A DNA stretch of 32,635 nucleotides, from NCBI GenBank assembly GCA_905203765.1, contig CAJKXC010000026.1, positions 1-32,635 of the forward strand. Reading direction: 5' to 3'. This stretch comes from an uncultured Bacteroides sp. Lineage in GTDB: Bacteria; Bacteroidota; Bacteroidia; Bacteroidales; Bacteroidaceae. Both the position numbers and the translations under genes were made by a program. Below, piece after piece: positions 15,313 through 22,433 of this stretch. Position 1 is the first letter of the stretch. The number at the start of each line of letters is the position of its first letter. The notes below the pieces were generated by a model that saw only the letters and a list, made by a program, of their open reading frames with translations, made no database searches and was not told the DNA's origin.

Positions 15313-15344
15313 TTGTAGTGTTGCACTTGTGTACAACACTACAA
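15313..15344. promoter_or_regulatory. 32-bp operator palindrome at the ABC/GntR operon promoter
   Basis: TTGTAGTGTTG (15313-15323) and CAACACTACAA (15334-15344) are perfect 11-bp inverted arms with a 10-bp spacer. The site begins five bases upstream of the ATPase ATG and overlaps the -7 box and the expected transcription start. It is the likely binding site of the GntR protein encoded in the same operon. Confidence 0.8.
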
Positions 15345-15372
15345 ACGTATGGGTTGTAAAGCAGAAAAGCAA
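15342..15372 (-). promoter_or_regulatory. Bacteroides-type promoter of the ABC/GntR operon
   Basis: On the minus strand the -7 box reads TACGTTTG (15342-15349) and a TTG sits at 15370-15372, with 20 bases between them. This fits the TTTG/TAnnTTTG promoter of Bacteroides. The -7 box shares three bases with the operator palindrome. Confidence 0.65.
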
Positions 15373-15407
15373 GGATAGAGGGTAAATATTAACGTCTTTT
15401 AGCAGTG

Positions 15408-16082
15408 CTATAGCATCTTCTCCAAGATGTACCACACCGCTGCCATGTGGCATGCCGACCCTGCCAATACGAAGAAATGAAAGACGGAATGCATATATCG
15501 GGTATTGCGTAGGGAGTAGAAAGCAGCTCCGGTGATATAGCATACCCCTTCGGCAATAATCCAATAGACCGAAACCTGGGCTACGGCGTATAACTGCTTG
15601 AATACCACCAATACGGATAATCCCATCAGAATATAGCACACCGTTTCCAGATAACTGTGTTCCTTCATCTTGCGGAAACTGACGATAGTACCCGCACCGG
15701 CACACAGCCAGACGAAAACGAACAGTATCCATCCCCAAGCCCCATCCGTGCGCAGGGCAACGAGTGTGACGGGCGAAAAGCTACCTGCTATGTGCCAGTA
15801 GATGGCGGCATGGTCCCAATGCCGCAACCTTCGCTTCCACGGACTGTGATGTTTTACAGAGTGATAGAGAGTAGAGGATATATACGAACCGCACATCCCG
15901 AATAGATAGAGCCATACCCCGAATGTAGCCCATGAGTCGTGCGCCTCATGGCATTTCATCAGGAACAATGCCCCCACAATTACCCCCATAGCAATACCGA
16001 TGCCATGAGAAATGGAGTTAACGATTTCTTCACCCCGGCTATAGAAGAGTCCGTGGCGTTTTTTCTTTTCAGTGATGTTCAT
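15408..16082 (-). CDS. Hemolysin III / PAQR family membrane protein
   Basis: A 224-residue, roughly seven-pass membrane protein of the HlyIII/YqfA family. The family motifs are EEIVNSISHGIGI (first segment), SSTLYHS with the histidine of the putative metal site, WDHAAIYWHIAGSFSP, and the late FHFFVLAGSACHMAAV with two histidines. Family members are related to eukaryotic PAQR receptors and are proposed metal-dependent hydrolases or membrane-fluidity proteins; haemolytic activity is not implied. The gene lies 29 bp after the DUF3791 cassette and 100 bp before the ABC operon. Confidence 0.9.
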   Translation of the reverse strand: MNITEKKKRHGLFYSRGEEIVNSISHGIGIAMGVIVGALFLMKCHEAHDSWATFGVWLYLFGMCGSYISSTLYHSVKHHSPWKRRLRHWDHAAIYWHIAGSFSPVTLVALRTDGAWGWILFVFVWLCAGAGTIVSFRKMKEHSYLETVCYILMGLSVLVVFKQLYAVAQVSVYWIIAEGVCYITGAAFYSLRNTRYMHSVFHFFVLAGSACHMAAVWYILEKML

Positions 16083-16111
16083 TTTAAGGGTAGATAAACG
16101 GAATATTCAAT

Positions 16112-16333
16112 CTATTTATCGTTTAGTTTTAGTTCCTCTTTCAGGTATTCGTATATATAGGCAGGACTTTGAATGTACAGTCCGGTTTTTGTATCGCACA
16201 ACTTCGCGTATATTTGGGAGTTATACACTTTGTCGAATGCATCAATCATACTTATGCCATAATCTTCTATCAGATAAGAAACGATTTCCTCTATATCCGA
16301 TTCTATTATGAATTGAATTTGTTCTTTTCTCAT
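16112..16333 (-). CDS. Small DUF3791-type protein, third gene of the DUF3990 cassette
   Basis: A 73-residue acidic/hydrophobic helical protein (MRKEQIQFIIESDIEEIVSY; later TGLYIQSPAYIYEYLKEEL) resembling DUF3791 proteins, which usually accompany DUF3990. No catalytic motif is evident. Its ATG overlaps the TGA of the DUF3990 gene as ATGA. Family assignment is from memory and less certain than for the first gene. A role as cognate partner or antitoxin of the DUF3990 enzyme is inference. Confidence 0.75.
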   Translation of the reverse strand: MRKEQIQFIIESDIEEIVSYLIEDYGISMIDAFDKVYNSQIYAKLCDTKTGLYIQSPAYIYEYLKEELKLNDK

Positions 16334-16803
16334 AGTTTTTTTAAATAAGATATAGCTTTGGAAGTTCCAAAATAATATTGATTGTTTAGCTTCTTATATG
16401 TAAGTTCTTTGACAAGGGTAGGCAAGTCTATCATCTTTTGTTCATATCGGTTCAGTTGATAAACAACGCCGTCGTCTGCTATGGGACCAACAACAATGTC
16501 ATATGAATGTTCTTTCTTTGCCCTTCGCCTGCGATTTTTCAATATAAACTCAGCCCATTCTTCTGATACTTCTTTGAATATCTTTACGGATAGAGTTCCG
16601 TCCGATAAAAGAGTTTCATCAAATTCATAAGTCAGAACTACGGGAATCCCGATCTCTTCGAAGTCACACCGACGTTGCGCCATCAAAAGGGCTTGTTTGG
16701 GCAAGTCTGTCAGATAGAATCCTTGACCGAAATCTTTATTCGGTTTGCAGTGTTTCAAGTCAATTTCATCGAAGGGCGAATTTGTACCGTGATATAATTT
16801 CAT
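16330..16803 (-). CDS. DUF3990 ADP-ribosyltransferase-like protein
   Basis: A 157-residue protein with the DUF3990 signature, a family placed in the ADP-ribosyltransferase superfamily. KLYHGTNSPF (2-11) supplies the NAD-binding histidine His5, DFGQGFYLT (24-32) the conserved tyrosine Tyr30, and SYDIVVGPIADDGVV (100-114) and NNQYYFGTSKAISYL (140-154) are the later conserved blocks. A basic run NRRRRAKK lies at 90-97. I set the start at ATG 16803, which overlaps the first DUF3791 stop as ATGA. The context, two small flanking partners and strict coupling, resembles a toxin-antitoxin or effector-immunity module; the target is unknown. Confidence 0.85.
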   Translation of the reverse strand: MKLYHGTNSPFDEIDLKHCKPNKDFGQGFYLTDLPKQALLMAQRRCDFEEIGIPVVLTYEFDETLLSDGTLSVKIFKEVSEEWAEFILKNRRRRAKKEHSYDIVVGPIADDGVVYQLNRYEQKMIDLPTLVKELTYKKLNNQYYFGTSKAISYLKKL

Positions 16804-17015
16804 CCGATTGTTCCTCCATGTCTTTTGCAATAAACGGCTAAATTGCTGATCGTGTCATAGAGTGGGAGCAGGTGTTCCGCTTCATAATGTTTATCCAGAA
16901 AATCAAGGGCTTTGTAGGTATGCAAATATTGAAAAGCCCAGCGGGGAGCTAAACCGAACTTCTTTCCGAACTCGACAATGCAACAATTGATGTATCTGAT
17001 TTTCTGTAGATTCAT
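16800..17015 (-). CDS. Small DUF3791 protein, first gene of the DUF3990 cassette
   Basis: A 71-residue protein with the DUF3791 pattern: KIRYINCCIVEFGKKFGLAP, then ALDFLDKHYEAEHLL and AVYCKRHGG at the end. A longer reading to 17192 exists, but its first 59 residues run through the promoter and part of the palindrome array, so ATG 17015 is chosen. The stop overlaps the DUF3990 start. Being first in the operon, it would be made before the putative ADP-ribosyltransferase, as antitoxins often are. Confidence 0.82.
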   Translation of the reverse strand: MNLQKIRYINCCIVEFGKKFGLAPRWAFQYLHTYKALDFLDKHYEAEHLLPLYDTISNLAVYCKRHGGTIG

Positions 17016-17040
17016 AAGTTGGGTATTAATGAATGATACA

Positions 17041-17071
17041 CAAAGGTAGCCCTTTTCGAGTAGAATACAAA
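17041..17071 (-). promoter_or_regulatory. Promoter of the DUF3791-DUF3990-DUF3791 cassette
   Basis: On the minus strand TTTG (17068-17071) and TACCTTTG (17041-17048) are separated by 19 bases, a textbook Bacteroides promoter. The start codon at 17015 implies a leader of roughly 20 bases. Confidence 0.82.
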
Positions 17072-17083
17072 TTCTGTACAGAA
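17072..17083. promoter_or_regulatory. 12-bp palindrome abutting the -33 box of the cassette
   Basis: TTCTGTACAGAA is a perfect palindrome touching the -33 TTTG. Its position suits an operator for autoregulation of the cassette. The binding protein is unknown. Confidence 0.5.
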
Positions 17084-17124
17084 AAAATAGAGCAGGAAGA
17101 TTGAGGGGAAATTGTCTTGAAGCG

Positions 17125-17229
17125 AAACAGATGGTCTGTTGGAGTAAAACAGATGATGCGTTTGGGTGAAACAGATGGTCTGTTTGGGGCAAACGGATGA
17201 TGCGTTTTGCCTCGATACATCATCTGTTT
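17125..17229. repeat. Four tandem 22-bp palindromic repeats plus an inverted end copy (array 2)
   Basis: Units start at 17125, 17147, 17169 and 17191. Units 1 and 3 carry AACAGA-TGG-TCTGTT; units 2 and 4 carry AAAC(A/G)-GATGATG-(C)GTTT, so the order is ABAB. Each unit is a 17-bp dyad plus a 5-bp linker. An inverted half copy (CATCATCTGTTT) ends the array at 17218-17229 and can pair with unit 4, leaving six T residues after it. The array fills most of the 298-bp gap between the DUF3791 cassette and gcvP. Confidence 0.88.
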
Positions 17230-17247
17230 TTTAGACTGAAAACATAC

Positions 17248-17303
17248 ACCCCTTCCGCACGCTAACTCTTATAAACAGAGGTGTTAAGGCATGCGGAAGG
17301 GGT
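17248..17303 (-). terminator. Hairpin terminator after gcvP
   Basis: ACCCCTTCCGCA (17248-17259) and TGCGGAAGGGGT (17292-17303) form a perfect 12-bp stem, with a further TAAC/GTTA helix inside. It lies 10 bp past the gcvP stop. The T-tract on the minus side is weak (GTATGTTTT). Confidence 0.7.
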
Positions 17304-17313
17304 TGGAGTGTTT

Positions 17314-20163
17314 TTAGTCAAAGCATCCGTAGCATGTCGGCAACAGTTTCCGGTCGCCCAGCGTATTGTCAACGCGTGCTACATTTATCCAGAACTTGTT
17401 TTCACGTACGCTTTCTATCGGATAGGCGGCTTTCTCGCGCGTGTAACTGTGGTTCCATTCGTTGGCCACCACCTCGTATTCGGGATGCGGAGCATTCACC
17501 AGCACATTGTCTTCCTTGTCCGCTTTGCCTTCCTTCACTTCCTGAATCTCGTTCCAGATGGTCAGCATCACGTTGATGAAGTTATCCAGTTCGGCAAGGC
17601 TTTCGCTTTCCGTCGGTTCTATCATCAGGGTGCCGTGTACGGGGAAGGAGAGGGTAGGAGCGTGATAGCCGTAGTCCATCAGACGCTTGGCAATATCATT
17701 TTCGCTGATACCCGTTTCTTCGTGTACCTTGCGGCATTCCAGAATCATTTCGTGGCCAACGAAGCCGGTAGCACCCCGGTAAACGATGCCATACGTATCC
17801 TTGAGGCAAGCAGCCAGATAATTGGCGCTCAGTATCGCTATCTTGGTGGCACGCGTCAGTCCTTCCGTTCCCATCATGCGGATGTATCCGTAAGTGATGG
17901 GCAAGATGCCTGCACTGCCGAACGGAGCGCCCGCAACCTGGTTGGCAGCATTGCCGAAGATACCGTGTCCCGGCAGGAACGGAACCAGATGTTCTGCCAC
18001 GCAGATAGGTCCTACACCCGGTCCGCCGCCGCCGTGAGGCGAAGCAAACGTCTTGTGCAGGTTCAGATGGCAAACGTCGGCACCGATAAAGCCGGGGTTC
18101 GTCAGTCCTACCTGTGCATTCATATTGGCGCCGTCCATATATACCTGTGCACCGCAAGCATGGATAATGCGGCAGATTTCCACAATCTCCGTTTCAAAGA
18201 TGCCGTGCGTAGAGGGATAGGTAATCATCAGCGCAGCAAGGTCGTCCTTGTTCTCTTCTGCTTTGGCGCGAAGGTCAGCCATATCTACATTGCCTTGTTC
18301 GTCGCAAGCGCAAGTCACGGTAGTGAAACCTGCCTGAATGGCGGATGCCGGATTGGTGCCGTGCGCCGATGCCGGAATCAGCACCTTATTGCGATGTCCC
18401 TGCCCGGTGCTTTCCAGGTAAGCGCGGATAACACGGAGCCCTGCATATTCGCCTGCCGCACCGGAGTTGGGTTGCAGGCTGACGCCGGCAAAACCGGTGA
18501 TTATCTTCAGTTCTTCGCTGAGGTTGTGTATCAGTTCGCGGTAACCTTCGGCCTGGTCTTCGGGCACCAGCGGATGTATATTCATAAATTCCGGCCGGCT
18601 GAGGGGCAGCATCTCTGCCGCAGCGTTCAGCTTCATGGTGCACGAACCGAGGGAAATCATGGAGTGTGCCAGGGAGATGTCCTTGCGGTCGAGGCGCTTG
18701 ATGTAGCGCATCATCTCCGTTTCCGTGTGATATTTGTTGAATACTTCGTGCGTCAGGTAGGCGCTTTGGCGTTTCAGTTCCTTACAGATGGTATTGCTTA
18801 CCGGCACGTCGTCCACCTTCGTGCAGTCCTGTCCGGCGGCAATGGCAAAGATAGATACCAGTACGTTGGCGGCAGATACGTCCGTGCTTTCATCAATGCT
18901 CATGCCCACGTCGCCGTTCTTGAAGTAACGCAGGTTCACTTCCTTGCTCAGTGCGATGGTACGTATCTGCTGTGCCGAGATGGTATCGGGCAGTGCGAAG
19001 CGGAGCGTGTCGAAATACTGTGCATTGACCTGCTTGTATCCCAACTTGTTGATGGTTTTCTCCAGATATACGGCAATGCTGTGGATGCGTTCGGCAATGG
19101 TGCGTATGCCTTCCGGCCCGTGATATACGGCGTAGAAGCCTGCCATGGTGGCGAGTAGCGCTTGTGCGGTACAGATGTTGGACGTTGCCTTCTCGCGCTT
19201 GATGTGTTGCTCGCGGGTTTGCAGCGCCATGCGGTAGCACATCTTTCCGTACTTGTCCTTCGACCAGCCGATGATGCGTCCCGGTATGTTGCGTTTGTAC
19301 TCGTCGCGCGTGGCAAAGTACGCTGCCGACGGGCCGCCATAGAACATCGGAGTACCCAGCCGCTGCGTTGTACCGAAAACGATGTCCGCTCCCCATTCTC
19401 CCGGCGGGGTGAGCAGGGCAAGGCTCAGGATGTCGGCGGCAACGGCTACCTTGCATTCTGCGGCATGTGCTTTCTCTACAAATTCTCGATAGTCTTCCGC
19501 ATTGCCGTTGGCATTGGGATATTGCAGTACGCAGGCAAAGAGGTCCGGAGTAAGTTCCAGTTCGCGGTACTTGCCGGTGCGTATCTCGATGCCCTGCGGC
19601 ACGGCGCGGGTGGTCATTACTGCCAGTGTCTGCGGGAAGATGTTCTCGTCTACAAACACTACGTTGGCTCCCGACTTCTGCATGGCGCGGGGGCGAAGGG
19701 CGTACATCATCGTCACGGCTTCGGCGGCGGCGGTTGCTTCGTCCAGCAAAGAACAGTTGGCAAGCGGCATGCCGGTGAGGTCGCATACGGCAGTCTGGAA
19801 GTTCATCAGCGCTTCGAGGCGTCCTTGCGAGACTTCCGTCTGATAGGGAGTGTAAGAGGTGTACCACACCGGGTTCTCGAATACATTCCGTTGGATAACG
19901 GCAGGGGTAATGGTGTTGTACCAGCCCTTGCCGATGTAAGTGGTGTAAAGTTTGTTTTTGGCAGCCAGTCCGGCAATGTGTTGCCCGAACTCGTATTCCG
20001 TCATAGTCTCAGGCAGAGCCAATGGCGCTTTCAGGCGGATGTTGGCAGGAATGGTTTTATCTATCAGCTCGTCCAGGCTGTTCACTCCGATTTTGCGGAG
20101 CATCTGTGCCTCGTCTTTCTCGCTGATGCCGATGTGGCGGCAGGCCAATAGGTCGTTTTTCAT
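17314..20163 (-). CDS. gcvP: Glycine dehydrogenase (decarboxylating), P protein of glycine cleavage
   Basis: The PLP enzyme of the glycine cleavage system: it decarboxylates glycine and passes the aminomethyl group to lipoylated H protein. At 949 residues it is the fused one-chain P protein. The N-terminal half (IGVNSLDELIDKTIP; YTPYQTEVSQGRLEALMNFQ) and the C-terminal half (SLGSCTMKLNAAAEM; PNSGAAGEYAGLR; HGTNPASA) are both complete. The PLP lysine is Lys704 in NLHKTFASPHGGGGPG. The gcvT and gcvH genes are not nearby. It lies 30 bp after the MBL hydrolase gene, at the end of a four-gene minus-strand run. Two genes for lipoate-linked metabolism, gcvP and lipB, occur in this window but not in one operon. 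Confidence 0.97.
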   Translation of the reverse strand: MKNDLLACRHIGISEKDEAQMLRKIGVNSLDELIDKTIPANIRLKAPLALPETMTEYEFGQHIAGLAAKNKLYTTYIGKGWYNTITPAVIQRNVFENPVWYTSYTPYQTEVSQGRLEALMNFQTAVCDLTGMPLANCSLLDEATAAAEAVTMMYALRPRAMQKSGANVVFVDENIFPQTLAVMTTRAVPQGIEIRTGKYRELELTPDLFACVLQYPNANGNAEDYREFVEKAHAAECKVAVAADILSLALLTPPGEWGADIVFGTTQRLGTPMFYGGPSAAYFATRDEYKRNIPGRIIGWSKDKYGKMCYRMALQTREQHIKREKATSNICTAQALLATMAGFYAVYHGPEGIRTIAERIHSIAVYLEKTINKLGYKQVNAQYFDTLRFALPDTISAQQIRTIALSKEVNLRYFKNGDVGMSIDESTDVSAANVLVSIFAIAAGQDCTKVDDVPVSNTICKELKRQSAYLTHEVFNKYHTETEMMRYIKRLDRKDISLAHSMISLGSCTMKLNAAAEMLPLSRPEFMNIHPLVPEDQAEGYRELIHNLSEELKIITGFAGVSLQPNSGAAGEYAGLRVIRAYLESTGQGHRNKVLIPASAHGTNPASAIQAGFTTVTCACDEQGNVDMADLRAKAEENKDDLAALMITYPSTHGIFETEIVEICRIIHACGAQVYMDGANMNAQVGLTNPGFIGADVCHLNLHKTFASPHGGGGPGVGPICVAEHLVPFLPGHGIFGNAANQVAGAPFGSAGILPITYGYIRMMGTEGLTRATKIAILSANYLAACLKDTYGIVYRGATGFVGHEMILECRKVHEETGISENDIAKRLMDYGYHAPTLSFPVHGTLMIEPTESESLAELDNFINVMLTIWNEIQEVKEGKADKEDNVLVNAPHPEYEVVANEWNHSYTREKAAYPIESVRENKFWINVARVDNTLGDRKLLPTCYGCFD

Positions 20164-20193
20164 GACTGTATATGTTTAAGTTTGATTATTCTC

Positions 20194-20832
20194 CTATCTG
20201 AAGAACGGATTCTCCGCCTTCTCTATTCCGATGGTGGTCGGTGCTCCGTGTCCCGGATAAACAATGGTTTCGTTGGGCAGTACGAACAGACGGCTGCATA
20301 TATGCTCTATCAGTTCGTCGAAGTTGCCGCCGGCAAGGTCGGCACGGCCTATGCTTCCCTGGAACAGGACATCGCCCGAGAACATACAGTGCTGTGCCGC
20401 ACAGTAAAACACCAGGCTGCCCGGTGAGTGTCCCGGTACATGGATGGCTTCCAGCCGGGTATTGCCGAAGGTGATGATATCGCCGTCGTGCAAATAGTTT
20501 CCCAGCGGTACGGGTGGTTCCTGCAACTGGAAACCGAACATCCGGCTTTGCTTCGGAGCTTCGTCAATCCAGTATTCGTCTGCCTGGTTGGCTTCTGCTT
20601 TCAGTCCGAATTCTTTCAGCATGAAAGGGTTTCCGAAGATATGGTCCAGGTGCAGGTGCGTGTTCAGCAGATGCTTCACATTCAGTTCGTTCTTGATGAT
20701 AAAGCTCTTCAACGCCTGCTTCTCTTCTTCGTAGAAACAACCGGGGTCGATGACTACCGCTTCATTGGTTTCGTCCCAAAGCACGTAGCAGTTCTCCGGG
20801 AACATATTAAATTCAAATCTCTTTATCTTCAT
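20194..20832 (-). CDS. MBL-fold metallohydrolase, glyoxalase II-like
   Basis: A 212-residue metallo-beta-lactamase-fold hydrolase. The metal ligands are in THLHLDH (58-64), followed by HVPGHSPGS, FSGDVLFQGSIGR and a final YPGHG, the full set of glyoxalase II/YcbL-type enzymes. The likely substrate is a thioester such as S-lactoylglutathione or an analogue, but glutathione is not a normal thiol in this group, so the true substrate is open. It is separated from rsmG by two bases and from gcvP by 30, within one operon. Confidence 0.9.
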   Translation of the reverse strand: MKIKRFEFNMFPENCYVLWDETNEAVVIDPGCFYEEEKQALKSFIIKNELNVKHLLNTHLHLDHIFGNPFMLKEFGLKAEANQADEYWIDEAPKQSRMFGFQLQEPPVPLGNYLHDGDIITFGNTRLEAIHVPGHSPGSLVFYCAAQHCMFSGDVLFQGSIGRADLAGGNFDELIEHICSRLFVLPNETIVYPGHGAPTTIGIEKAENPFFR

Positions 20833-20834
20833 AA

Positions 20835-21455
20835 TTATATGGTTACATATACTACCTTCTTGGTTTCAAAGAACTCTTCCTCGAAGAAGTCCTTCAAGTC
20901 CCACATCGTGGTCTTGTTCCTGACGGGCATGGCTTCGTGTTCCAGTTCGCCGCCTTTCAGACAGATCAGTCCGTTGGGTAAAGCATTCTGTTGTTTAGTG
21001 GAGATGTTCTTGCGGATAATCTTGAGAAGATCGGTCAGCGGCATCACGGCACGGCTTACGACAAAGTCGAACGTTTGCTTCTCTTCTTCGGCACGGGCAT
21101 GGCGGAAAGTAACGTTTTTCAATCCGATGCTGCCGGCTACTTCGGTGGCAACGCGCACTTTCTTACCGATGCTGTCCACCAGGTGGAACTTCACTTCGGG
21201 GAAGAGGATAGCCAGGGGGATACCTGGAAATCCGCCGCCCGTGCCCAGATCCATAATCTGCGTGCCCGGTTTGAAACGGATTACTTTGGCAATGCCCAGT
21301 GAGTGGAGCACATGATGCTCGTATAGGTTTTCGATGTCTTTACGCGAGATGACGTTTATCTTGGAATTCCAGTCCAGATAAAGGTCATAGAGTGCGGCAA
21401 ACTGCTTTTTCTGTTCCTCTGTCAGGTCAGGAAAGTATTTGCTGATGATTTCCAT
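20835..21455 (-). CDS. rsmG: 16S rRNA (guanine527-N7)-methyltransferase
   Basis: A 206-residue SAM-dependent methyltransferase (GidB/RsmG). The SAM-binding motif is DLGTGGGFPGIP (69-80). Family motifs NVISRKDIENLYEHHVLHSL and FVVSRAVMPLTDLL are present. It methylates G527 of 16S rRNA; loss in other bacteria gives low-level streptomycin resistance. It is second in the run beginning with the DUF3298 lipoprotein and precedes the MBL hydrolase by two bases. Confidence 0.96.
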   Translation of the reverse strand: MEIISKYFPDLTEEQKKQFAALYDLYLDWNSKINVISRKDIENLYEHHVLHSLGIAKVIRFKPGTQIMDLGTGGGFPGIPLAILFPEVKFHLVDSIGKKVRVATEVAGSIGLKNVTFRHARAEEEKQTFDFVVSRAVMPLTDLLKIIRKNISTKQQNALPNGLICLKGGELEHEAMPVRNKTTMWDLKDFFEEEFFETKKVVYVTI

Positions 21456-21471
21456 ATTTCTTCGTTTTTAC

Positions 21472-22326
21472 TTATTCTCTTACTTCATTGAGTACCATCG
21501 AATCATCGCTCAGCAAGTGCTGCACCATTTCGTACGGAAGGGTGATTTGTACGGGCCCCATCACGTACGGAGCGATGTCGTATACATTATAATAAAAGGT
21601 GATGCCTTCCGGGCTGAGGTAAAAGTTCTCGGTCGGTTCCAGATTGCCGGTGGTGGCATATCCCAGGTCTTCCAGTTCCTGGCGGGTGGTTACTTTGTTG
21701 TCCGCCATCAACTGGTTCCATAACAAGTCGGTCAGGGCACCTTCATAGTCGCTCACGAACAAGTCGTCCAGCCGGATGGGGCTCAGGGTGCGCAAGTCCA
21801 TATTGAGGAAGGTAGTCATGTAGATGCCGTGTGCGCCGCCGGTAAACTCTTCGTAGCGGTAGCGGTACACTAACAGATGCTTGGTGTAGAGTTGCACCTG
21901 GCTTTTGATATATTTGTAGTATGAGTACCAGGCTTCCATACTGCTTTCATCTTCCTTTTCCTGTTCATCCTTTTTGTACATCGGTTCCAGATCGTTGCGA
22001 TAATCGCTGATGTATTTCCCGGCATACTGGTCTGCTGCTTCTTTGGGCGGCATCTCCATATATTTGTCACCGAAGCAGAGGGAGAGGAAATAAGCGTTCA
22101 GGCTGTCGCCCAGTCTTACATCGGATGCTTTGTCCACATAGGCAAAGTTGATGACGATGTTGCATGCAGGCTTGTCGGCATCATCAAAGAGATGGGCGGT
22201 CTGGTTTATCTGTATACTGTCGAACTCCAACGCTCCTGCGTTTTTGTTCATGGTGTTACCGCAAGAAAAGAAAAACCCACTTGCTGCAAGCAGAAAAACA
22301 AGTAGGCTAACAGTTTGCTTTTTCAT
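21472..22326 (-). CDS. DUF3298/RsiV-like lipoprotein
   Basis: A 284-residue predicted lipoprotein: signal peptide with the cleavage site before Cys22 (FFFSC). The body carries DUF4163/DUF3298 features: NIVINFAYVDKASDV early, EFTGGAHGIYMTTFLNMDL near residue 160, and a C-terminal EGITFYYNVYDIAPYVMGP. Such domains occur in RsiV anti-sigma factors and in stand-alone periplasmic proteins; no cytoplasmic anti-sigma part is present here. It is first in the operon leading to rsmG, 16 bp away. The exact role is unknown. Confidence 0.85.
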   Translation of the reverse strand: MKKQTVSLLVFLLAASGFFFSCGNTMNKNAGALEFDSIQINQTAHLFDDADKPACNIVINFAYVDKASDVRLGDSLNAYFLSLCFGDKYMEMPPKEAADQYAGKYISDYRNDLEPMYKKDEQEKEDESSMEAWYSYYKYIKSQVQLYTKHLLVYRYRYEEFTGGAHGIYMTTFLNMDLRTLSPIRLDDLFVSDYEGALTDLLWNQLMADNKVTTRQELEDLGYATTGNLEPTENFYLSPEGITFYYNVYDIAPYVMGPVQITLPYEMVQHLLSDDSMVLNEVRE

Positions 22327-22333
22327 ATTGAGT

Positions 22334-22397
22334 TTCGTTTATAAATCAACATTTGAATCAAAAATCCTTATCGACAAATATAGAACTTATAAACGAA
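22334..22397. promoter_or_regulatory. Paired 11-bp inverted half-sites flanking the DUF3298 promoter
   Basis: TTCGTTTATAA (22334-22344) is exactly inverted as TTATAAACGAA (22387-22397), 42 bp apart. Between them, on the minus strand, lies TATATTTG (22375-22382), a good Bacteroides -7 box for the lipoprotein-rsmG operon. The arms could be a looping operator pair. Confidence 0.5.
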
Positions 22398-22407
22398 CTA
22401 CCTACAT

Positions 22408-22432
22408 AAAAAAGGGAAAAAAATGCTTTCCC
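22408..22432 (-). terminator. Intrinsic terminator of the AraC-type regulator gene
   Basis: On the minus strand GGGAAA pairs with TTTCCC around a 7-base loop and is followed by six T residues. It starts one base past the regulator stop codon. Confidence 0.7.
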
Positions 22433-22433
22433 G

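Noticed and set aside
15309..15326. GTG start six codons upstream for the ABC ATPase
   Set aside because: It lies inside the operator palindrome at the expected transcription start; ATG 15308 gives the normal family N-terminus.
17016..17192. 59-residue N-terminal extension of the first DUF3791 gene
   Set aside because: It would run through the promoter, the 12-bp palindrome and part of the repeat array. The conserved domain starts at the ATG at 17015.
6627..17229. CRISPR arrays at the two 22-bp repeat loci
   Set aside because: There are no unique spacers of 25-45 bp between units and no cas genes. The linkers are only 5 bp.
17281..19158. 625-codon open frame on the plus strand
   Set aside because: It is antisense to gcvP, which is complete with its PLP lysine. 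The translation has no recognisable domain or signal.
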